Source: CAZEFK01 sp964511405
GTDB lineage: Bacteria > Pseudomonadota > Alphaproteobacteria > Elsterales > Elsteraceae
Length of the DNA: 7,431 nucleotides
Assembly: GCA_964511405.1 (NCBI GenBank)
Contig: CAZEFK010000289.1
Location: 1 to 7,431, forward strand
Direction of reading: 5' to 3'
Under the pieces are notes generated by a model. That model had not been told where the DNA came from, ran no database searches, and worked only from the letters and a program-made list of their open reading frames with translations. Below, piece after piece: positions 1-4,534 of the stretch. Position numbers and translations under genes: made by a program. Numbering within the stretch: the stretch's first letter is position 1; each line of letters starts with the position of its first letter.

Positions 1-68
1 CTTCCCGACCCCTATCAGCCGTGGTGGCAAGCTCGACACAGTCCCTGTTGATACCGGCGTCGAGCCAA

Positions 69-96
69 CTGGATTCCCGCTTTCGCGGGAATGACG
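69..96. repeat. Dispersed intergenic hairpin repeat (VIPAKAGIQ type)
   Basis: An 8-bp perfect inverted repeat, ATTCCCGC at 73-80 and GCGGGAAT at 85-92, is separated by a TTTC loop and flanked by CTGG on the left and GACG on the right. This matches from memory a short palindromic element scattered between genes in many proteobacteria. Read on the - strand it encodes the peptide VIPAKAGIQ, which often appears in spurious ORFs. It lies about 50 bases past the stop codon of the leftward TrcR-like gene, so its transcript could fold there and end or protect that mRNA, although no T-tract follows. Only one copy is in the window, so its dispersed nature is knowledge rather than observation. Confidence 0.7.
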
Positions 97-142
97 AGCA
101 AAGAACTAGATCGGAATAGCCGATAAAAGACCTGTGAATGCG

Positions 143-703
143 CTATTCCGCCGGCAGCTCCGGGCGCGGGGCGTGGGGCTGGTTGCGGCGGGCGCGCTCC
201 AGGGCGTCGTCCAGCTCGGCCTGGGTGCACAGCTCCAGCAGCACCGGGTTGCGCGCCTTGATGTTGGGCGTGTTCCAGTGGGTGCGGTCGCGGACCTTGG
301 CGATGGTGTCCTTGGTCGTGCCCAGGAGCTTGGAGATCTGGCTGTCGCTCAGCTCGGGATGGTTCTTGACCAGGTAGGCGACGGCGTCGGGCTTGTCCTG
401 GCGCTTGGTGATCGGCGTATAGCGGGCGCCGCCGCGGGTCTTGACCGGCGGCAGCGGCACTTCGGGCACGTGCAGCTTGAGCCGCGCCGCCGGGTCGCCC
501 TCGCAGCGCTTGATCTCCTCGGCCGTCAGCTGGCTGTTGGCGGTGGGGTCGAGGCCCTGGATGCCCATCGCGACTTCGCCGTCGGCGATCGCCTGCACTT
601 CAAGCGCATGCAGCCCGCAGAAGGCGGCAATCTGCTCGAACGTCAGGCTGGTGTTCTCAACGAGCCACACGGCAGTGGCCTTGGGCATCAGGGGTAGCGC
701 CAT
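143..703 (-). CDS. trcR: DUF1013 family protein, TrcR-like cell cycle transcriptional regulator
   Basis: The protein has 186 residues and starts MALPLMPKATAVWLVENT. It is recognised from memory as DUF1013, a family conserved across Alphaproteobacteria and named in databases as cell cycle transcriptional regulator TrcR. Residues 13-43 (LTFEQIAAFCGLHALEVQ) look like a first helix-turn-helix. Residues 106-140 (DAVAYLVKNHPELSDSQISK, then LLGTTKDTIAKVRDR) look like a second. Between them, residues 75-100 are basic and proline-rich (VPLPPVKTRGGARYTPITK). The C-terminus is acidic, then proline-rich, with no membrane segment, so a cytoplasmic DNA- or polymerase-associated regulator is inferred. The start is fixed by GGAGG (708-712 on the + strand) 4 bases before ATG. 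A longer in-frame reading upstream would run through the oxidoreductase in the wrong frame. The quinone oxidoreductase lies 95 bases upstream on the same strand, so co-transcription is possible. The family call is firm; the regulatory role rests on the family name. Confidence 0.9.
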   Translation of the reverse strand: MALPLMPKATAVWLVENTSLTFEQIAAFCGLHALEVQAIADGEVAMGIQGLDPTANSQLTAEEIKRCEGDPAARLKLHVPEVPLPPVKTRGGARYTPITKRQDKPDAVAYLVKNHPELSDSQISKLLGTTKDTIAKVRDRTHWNTPNIKARNPVLLELCTQAELDDALERARRNQPHAPRPELPAE

Positions 704-707
704 CGGT

Positions 708-712
708 CCTCC
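708..712 (-). promoter_or_regulatory. Shine-Dalgarno site of the TrcR-like gene
   Basis: On the - strand TTGGAGGACCG precedes ATG, giving a full GGAGG core with a 4-base spacer. It decides the start at base 703 over any in-frame extension into the upstream gene. Confidence 0.75.
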
Positions 713-798
713 AAGCAATGCGCGGCCACGACCGGCCGGAGCGGCTGCGGCGCCTCGCATGGCTGGGATATAGCAGCCGCTGCCGTCAAATCCCATGG

Positions 799-1803
799 CT
801 AATGGGCGGTCAGCACGATCTTCCCGATATGCACGCCAGTTTCCATCAGTTGGTGGGCCGAGGCGGCCTCGGCAAGCGGGAAGGTGGCGTGGATCACCGG
901 GGTCAGCCGGCCGGAGTCGAGATGCCGCCAGACCTGGGCCTTGAGCGCGGCGGCGATCGCCGCCTTGTCGGCGGCACTGCGGGCGCGCAGCGTCGACCCG
1001 GTCAGGGTCAGGCGCCGGGTCATCAGCGGCTGCAGGTTGACCTGGACCGTGGCGCCGGCCAGGAACGACAGCTGGACGATGCGGCCCTCGAGTGCGGCGG
1101 CCGCGATGTTGCGGCCGACATAGTCGCCGCCGACCATGTCCAGGATGACGTCGACGCCCTTGTGGTCGGTAGCCGCGCGCACCGCCTCGACGAAATCCTC
1201 GGTGCGGTAGTTGATCGCCCGCGCCGCCCCCAGGCGCTCGCACATCCGGACCTTCTCGGGCGTGCCGGCCGTCGCGAACACGCGGGCGCCCATCAGCACG
1301 CCGAGCTGGATCGCGACGGTGCCGACGCCCGAGGCACCGCCATGGACCAGGAGCGTCTCGCCCGCCTTGAGGCGGCCGCGTTCGACCAGGGCGACATGGC
1401 CGGTGAAGAACGCTTCGGGCAGGGCCGCCGCCTGCACCATGTCGAAATTGGACGGCACCGGCAGGCAATGGGCCTCGGGCGCCACGCAATATTCGGCATA
1501 GCCGCCGCCCGCCACCAGGGCGCACACGGTGTCGCCGGGATGGAGCGTGCGCACCCCGGCGCCGGCGGCCTGGACCTCGCCCGCCACCTCCAGCCCCAGG
1601 ATGTCGGTGATGCCGGCCGGCGGCGGATAGCGACCCTCGCGCTGGGCGATGTCGGCGCGGTTGACGCCGGCGGCATGGACCCGGATCAGGACCTCGCCGG
1701 GACCGGGTCGCGGCGTCGGCCGCGGCACCAGCCGCAGCATGTCAGGCCCGCCGGGCATGGGCGCCTGCACGGCGAACATCGTCTCGGGCACGGGCGACAG
1801 CAT
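799..1803 (-). CDS. NAD(P)H quinone oxidoreductase, PIG3 family (zinc-independent MDR)
   Basis: This 334-residue protein belongs to the zinc-independent quinone oxidoreductase branch of the medium-chain dehydrogenase/reductase superfamily. Such enzymes use NAD(P)H to reduce quinones or activated alkenes in the cytoplasm. An N-terminal GroES-like domain (about residues 9-130) carries AAGVNRADIAQREGRYP at 44-60, the hallmark stretch of the PIG3 group. The cofactor-binding Rossmann fold begins at LLVHGGASGVGTVAIQL (151-167), and DVILDMVGGDYVGRN (218-232) follows the later strand. No structural-zinc cysteine cluster is present. The length fits the usual 320-335. The start at 1803 is chosen because an AGGGG stretch lies about 10 bases upstream. 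The alternative ATG at residue 9 (MFAVQAPMPGG) lacks a ribosome site but also fits the family, and extension to 1899 would overlap the divergent DUF1192 start. The TrcR-like gene follows 95 bases downstream. The physiological substrate is unknown. Confidence 0.92.
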   Translation of the reverse strand: MLSPVPETMFAVQAPMPGGPDMLRLVPRPTPRPGPGEVLIRVHAAGVNRADIAQREGRYPPPAGITDILGLEVAGEVQAAGAGVRTLHPGDTVCALVAGGGYAEYCVAPEAHCLPVPSNFDMVQAAALPEAFFTGHVALVERGRLKAGETLLVHGGASGVGTVAIQLGVLMGARVFATAGTPEKVRMCERLGAARAINYRTEDFVEAVRAATDHKGVDVILDMVGGDYVGRNIAAAALEGRIVQLSFLAGATVQVNLQPLMTRRLTLTGSTLRARSAADKAAIAAALKAQVWRHLDSGRLTPVIHATFPLAEAASAHQLMETGVHIGKIVLTAH

Positions 1804-1897
1804 GGCATGGCCCCTGGGGATTGCGTGCCGGCGCACTGTAGCGCAAAGCCGGCGGACGCGCTTGCCCCGGGCGGCGTGTCCGCCGATCATGGGCGTC
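1804..1897. other. Divergent intergenic region between oxidoreductase and DUF1192 gene
   Basis: This 94-base GC-rich spacer must hold the start signals for both divergent genes. It contains two GCCGGCG copies near 1828 and 1849, and the pair TTGCG and CGCAA near 1820-1845, which could be an operator but is too weak to call. No clear -35/-10 pair and no good ribosome site for the rightward gene were seen. Confidence 0.4.
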
Positions 1898-2074
1898 ATG
1901 GAACCCGACGAGCCGATGCGCAGGCCTGCTCAACTCCGCAACCTGGAGCCCATGGGCATCGCCGAGCTGGAAGCCTATATCGCCGAACTGCAGGCCGAGA
2001 TCGCGCGCGCCCGTGCCGTGATCGCCGCCAAGCAGGCGCTGCGCGGCGGCGCCGAGGGCCTGTTCAAGATCTGA
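1898..2074 (+). CDS. DUF1192 family small protein
   Basis: The product is 58 residues, MEPDEPMRRP followed by QLRNLEPMGIAELEAYIAEL, a charged helix through about residue 45, and the terminal GGAEGLFKI. It is recognised as DUF1192: alphaproteobacterial proteins of about 60 residues with a proline-rich N-terminus, one coiled-coil-like helix (EL.AYIAELQAEIARARA) and a near-invariant LFK end. The function is unknown. No signal peptide or membrane segment is visible. Two starts are possible, ATG at 1889 (61 residues) and ATG at 1898 (58 residues). Neither has a clear Shine-Dalgarno sequence, so a leaderless or weakly initiated mRNA is possible. As I recall, DUF1192 often neighbours PIG3 oxidoreductases and DUF1013 genes in this class, as it does here. 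A broken second copy of its 3' end lies at 4320-4397. Confidence 0.85.
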   Translation: MEPDEPMRRPAQLRNLEPMGIAELEAYIAELQAEIARARAVIAAKQALRGGAEGLFKI

Positions 2075-2235
2075 ACGGCCTGGGTAGGGAATAGGTAATA
2101 TTGATAGATTCTTAGCAGCCGCTGCAGCGAGCCCTGGGGGAACTACGTACATATTTTCACGTCGACCGATGCGATGATCCGCGGGCGTCCGACCTTTGGA
2201 CGATATTTATTGCCCCATGGGGTGTCGTCTTGCCC
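2075..2235 (+). other. Intergenic leader between DUF1192 gene and HK1
   Basis: This 161-base stretch is richer in A+T than its surroundings (TAATATTGATAGATTC near 2096-2111, ACATATTTTCACG near 2149, GATATTTATTG near 2202). It probably holds the HK1 promoter, but no -35/-10 pair with proper spacing convinced me. A 10-bp palindrome CCCCATGGGG (2213-2222) sits 13 bases before the chosen ATG and overlaps the only G-rich stretch that could be a ribosome site. No terminator hairpin with a T-tract was seen after the DUF1192 stop codon. Confidence 0.45.
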
Positions 2236-3114
2236 ATGACGACGAAGAGAATGGCCGAGCGTTGGCTTGGACGCCGCTCCTTGCATCGTATCCTTGACGG
2301 TTGGGGACCGATCTCCGTTCAAACTTGGCTTGTCGGGACGATGGCTTTGCTGGCGGTCGCCGCGTTCGGCCTGGCGGTGGTCGTCGTCACGAGCCAAGCG
2401 CAGACCGCGCATCGGGCCGCCGCGATGGGCGAGCGGACCACGCTGCTGCGCCTGGCCCTGGTGGCCAAGGAAGCCGCGGTGGTCGAGCGCAGCGCTAGCC
2501 GGCCGCCGTCGGCCTCGGATCGCCCCGATCTGGCCGCGGCGCGGGGCCGCACCGATACGGCCCTCGCGGCGCTGATCGACCGCATGAGCACGGCGCCGAT
2601 GGCGTCGGCGGGGCTTGTGCGGGGCCGCCTGATCGCGGCCCGGACGGCGCTGGGCGATGTGCGCACCGGCATCGATGCGGCCCGGGCCCAGGCCGGCGAA
2701 TTGGCCGCCGCGGCTGCGGACCGCCTGAGCGAGATCGTCGGTCGCCTCGACGAGGCCGCCGATCACTTGGAAATGGCGGCGGCGGCGGCGTCGGCCGGGC
2801 CGATCGCGCGCGGCTATATCGCGGTCGCCGCCCGCTGCGGCGACGTCCAGGACGAGGTCGGCCGGCAGGTGGCCGGGATCACCGCGTCCGGCACCGACCG
2901 ACGGCCCGATCTGGGCCAACTCGCCGCGCGCGCCGGCTACGCTTGGGACACGTTGCGCGACGCCAAGGCCGTCGCCGCCCGGATTGCCGCGGGCCATGGG
3001 TGGACGCCGGCGACGGCGATCGGCCCGATGGTCGACGCCGCGCGGCTTGCCTACGGAGACGACGACTGGACGGAGCGTCCGGATCCGCGCGCGGGAGTCG
3101 CTGGCCTTGGCTGA
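2236..3114 (+). pseudogene. HK1 N-terminal part: membrane sensor region of a frameshifted histidine kinase
   Basis: This frame gives 292 residues, homologous to the first 275 or so of intact HK2. A cytoplasmic start is followed by a membrane helix at about residues 26-52 (ISVQTWLVGTMALLAVAAF and on), then a long helical, alanine-rich periplasmic region containing TLLRLALVAKEAAVVERSA (69-87), LGDVRTGIDAA and YIAVAARCGDVQDEVGR. These motifs resemble an all-helical sensor bundle seen in alphaproteobacterial chemoreceptors and kinases, related in style to NIT domains; the ligand is unknown. Homology to HK2 holds to LAYGDDD (about 3063). The frame then reads a nonhomologous tail and stops at 3112-3114, just where the second transmembrane helix should begin. 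Starts at TTG 2230, ATG 2236 and ATG 2251 are possible; 2236 has GGGGTG upstream. The truncated product could only be an anchored sensor domain with no kinase. Confidence 0.75.
3064..3112 (+). other. Frameshift zone inside HK1
   Basis: Homology to HK2 moves from one frame (through YGDDD, about 3063) to another (clearly by ARIRD at 3119, plausibly from 3080). Between the shared TAC (3052) and the shared Ala codon (3119) HK1 has 67 bases, while HK2 has 54 between its counterparts. The 13-base excess is four codons plus one base. There is no homopolymer that would suggest a simple sequencing slip, though GACGACGAC (3058-3066) is repetitive. A TTG at 3107 in the second frame lies just before the first frame's TGA at 3112, with GGGAG upstream at 3093-3097. 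Confidence 0.7.
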
Positions 3115-4303
3115 ACTCGCTCGAATCCGCGATGGTGCCGTGGCGGAAGCGGAGACGCTGGCCCAGCGCGAACACCGCACGGCACTGAACTCGTTGGCAG
3201 TCACGACCGTGGTCGCAGTCCTGGCGTCCGGCTTGGCGGTCTGGGCGATCCTGCGCGTACGGCGGCGGGTTGTTCGGCCGATGGCAGCGTTGACCCGCGC
3301 CGTGATGCGTCTGGCCGACCGCGACTACGGTCCGACCGTGGCGCAGCCGGGCGGCGCCGACGAGGTCGGGCGGCCGGCCCTGGCGATCGAGGTGCTCCGT
3401 CTGGCGGCGCTGCGCGCGGAGGCGCAGGAGCGTGAGCACAAGGCGCTTGAAGCACAGATGCAGCAAGCCCAGAAGCTGGAAGCGCTCGGCACCCTGGCCG
3501 CCGGCATCGCGCACGAAATCAACACGCCGCTGCAGTTCCTCGGCGACACTGTCCGGTTCCTGGCCGACGGCTTCGACGCGCTGGGTCCGGTGTGGGAGAC
3601 CCAGGCGGCGCTCCTGGCCGCGGCGGCGGACGAGCCGCGCCTGGCCGGCCTCGCGGCCGCCGCCGCGACCGCAGCGGAGACGGCCGACCTCGCGTTCGTC
3701 AGGGCCGAGCTGCGGCCCGCGCTGGCCCAGACGCAAGAGGGCGTCGCGCGCATCCGCGAGGTCGTGCGGGCGGTCAAGCGCTTCACGCATCCCGATGCCG
3801 GGCAGTGGCAGCCGCTCGACCTGAACCGAGCGGTCGGCCAGGTGCTGACCTTGAGCCGGGGCGAGTGGAAGCATATCGCGACGATCGTCACCGACCTTGC
3901 CCCCGGCATGCCGCCGGTGCCGTGCCTGGCCGGCGAGATTAGCCAGGTGCTGCTCAACCTGATCGTCAATGCCGCCCACGCCATCGAGGCCAAGGGCGAC
4001 GGCATCGGGCGCATCACCATCGCTACCGCCGACCACGGTGAGTGGGTCGAGCTGCGCGTCGCCGACACCGGGACGGGCATGCCGTCCGCGCTGATCGAGA
4101 GGATCTACGACCCGTTCTTCACGACCAAGCAGCCCGGCAAGGGCACTGGATTGGGATTGTCCATCTGCCGCCGCATCGTGGTCGACCGGCATGGCGGCAC
4201 CATCGCGGTCGACTCCTGTCCGGGCGCCGGCACCACCTTCGTCATCCGCCTGCCGCGCCGGCCGGCGGCGAGTTCGGATGGCAGGCGCGAGCTGGCGGCG
4301 TAG
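3068..4303 (+). pseudogene. HK1 C-terminal part: HAMP and histidine kinase core
   Basis: Read from the frameshift zone, this frame encodes 411 residues. The second membrane helix (LNSLAVTTVVAVLASGLAVW, from about 3185) is followed by a HAMP domain (VVRPMAALTRAVMRLADRDY to EVLRLAAL) and a coiled-coil linker. The phosphoacceptor His is in GIAHEINTPLQFL (codon 3512-3514). A long alanine-rich dimerisation arm precedes GVARIREVVRAVKRF. The ATPase domain has an N box (LLNLIVNAAHAIE), G1 (VADTGTGMP), F box (DPFFTTK) and G2 (GKGTGLGLSI), so every catalytic motif survives. The HAMP sequence reads DEVGRPALAIEV where HK2 has DEVGRLAQAVEA; a proline in that helix is unexpected. Gene finders may start at ATG 2996, but bases 2996-3067 overlap the sensor part in the wrong frame and lack homology. 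A restart at TTG 3107 is conceivable. The whole gene looks like a recently broken paralogue of HK2, unless the shift is a sequencing error. Confidence 0.8.
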
Positions 4304-4319
4304 CGCGGCGCGCTTCGCT

Positions 4320-4397
4320 GAAATCGCCCGCGTCCGCGCCGCCATGTCCGCCAAGCAAACGCTGCACGGCGGCGCTGAGAGCCTGTTCAAGGTCTGA
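4320..4397 (+). pseudogene. Remnant of a second DUF1192 gene
   Basis: Directly after the HK1 stop codon (4301-4303), one frame reads EIARVRAAMSAKQTLHGGAE, then SLFKV and TGA. It aligns without gaps to the last 25 residues of the intact DUF1192 protein (EIARARAVIAAKQALRGGAE, then GLFKI), with 17 of 25 identical and 64 of 78 bases identical by hand count. The N-terminal half, including any proper start, is absent; only weak similarity (Ala-Ala) continues to about 4308. Eight of the 13 altered codons change the amino acid, as expected of sequence no longer under selection. It is too short and lacks a start signal, so it is called a relic of duplication. Confidence 0.8.
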
Positions 4398-4486
4398 GCA
4401 CCAAGACACCGGCAATATTTATCGCGGGTTAACCGTAGCGCGCCGGGCCGGGCCGGGTCTGCTGCAGCGCTGCTTGTAATTCTTTT

Positions 4487-4515
4487 TTTATAGTTTTGTG
4501 GCATGTTGGTATAAG
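4487..4515 (+). promoter_or_regulatory. Candidate sigma70-type promoter for HK2
   Basis: TTTATA (4487-4492, 4 of 6 to TTGACA) and TATAAG (4510-4515, 5 of 6 to TATAAT) are spaced by 17 bases in the A+T island, with the HK2 ribosome site just downstream. Transcription would begin near 4522, leaving a very short leader that barely includes that ribosome site. The match is by eye in an AT-rich tract where chance hits are common. Confidence 0.3.
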
Positions 4516-4522
4516 AATATTT

Positions 4523-4529
4523 GAGAGGG
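4523..4529 (+). promoter_or_regulatory. Shine-Dalgarno site of HK2
   Basis: GAGAGGG stands 5 bases before ATG 4535. It fixes the start there rather than at the in-frame TTG at 4496, which would add MWHVGIRIFERAT and has no ribosome site. Confidence 0.75.
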
Positions 4530-4534
4530 CGACG

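Larger units (their letters stand above)
1997..4303 (+). repeat. Tandem duplication, copy 1 (DUF1192 3' end plus HK1)
   Basis: This segment runs from codon 34 of the DUF1192 gene (EIARARA) through the end of HK1. It has a counterpart in the same order at 4320-6577. Matching parts are the last 78 bases of DUF1192 (64 of 78 identical by hand count, no gaps), the motif GGTAATATTGATAG at 2094-2107, a GCTGCAGC at 2121-2128, and the whole kinase gene. The exact outer limits cannot be set by eye. Confidence 0.7.
4398..4534 (+). other. Intergenic region before HK2, with AT-rich island
   Basis: The first half is GC-rich, with repeated GGGCC units (about 4443-4457) and the palindrome GCAGCGCTGC (4464-4473). 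The second half (4474-4522) is strikingly A+T-rich for this genome, including a run of seven T at 4483-4489. The palindrome lies too far from the T-run, and its stem is too short, to call a rho-independent terminator. The A+T island more likely marks the HK2 promoter. Confidence 0.5.

Noticed and set aside
15..230. Small - strand ORF containing VIPAKAGIQ
   Set aside because: That peptide is the translation of the intergenic hairpin repeat, and the frame overlaps the TrcR-like gene end; it is not a gene.
740..795. Promoter for the TrcR-like gene (TTGACG and TATATC on the - strand)
   Set aside because: The two boxes are only 11 bases apart, far from the 16-18 needed.
718..2094. Open frame of 458 codons on the + strand
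   Set aside because: It runs antisense to the quinone oxidoreductase, whose Rossmann and PIG3 motifs are unmistakable on the other strand.
2213..2222. Palindrome CCCCATGGGG upstream of HK1 as an operator
   Set aside because: It is a single 10-bp palindrome with no second copy upstream of HK2, and could easily be chance.
4191..4397. 68-codon + strand ORF ending in the DUF1192-like tail
   Set aside because: Its first part is HK1 read out of frame. Only the last 25 codons resemble DUF1192, so it is treated as a relic and not a fusion gene.
4464..4489. Rho-independent terminator from GCAGCGCTGC plus T-run
   Set aside because: The palindrome leaves only a 3-bp stem once a loop is allowed, and the T-run begins about 10 bases further on.
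2879..4504. Open frame of 541 codons on the - strand
   Set aside because: It lies antisense to HK1, has no recognisable domain, and reflects the lack of stop codons in GC-rich DNA. Homology of the + strand to HK2 is decisive.
4499..4514. Sigma54-type promoter at TGGCATGTTGGTATAA
   Set aside because: The first half resembles TGGCA, but the required TTGC element at the right spacing is missing.
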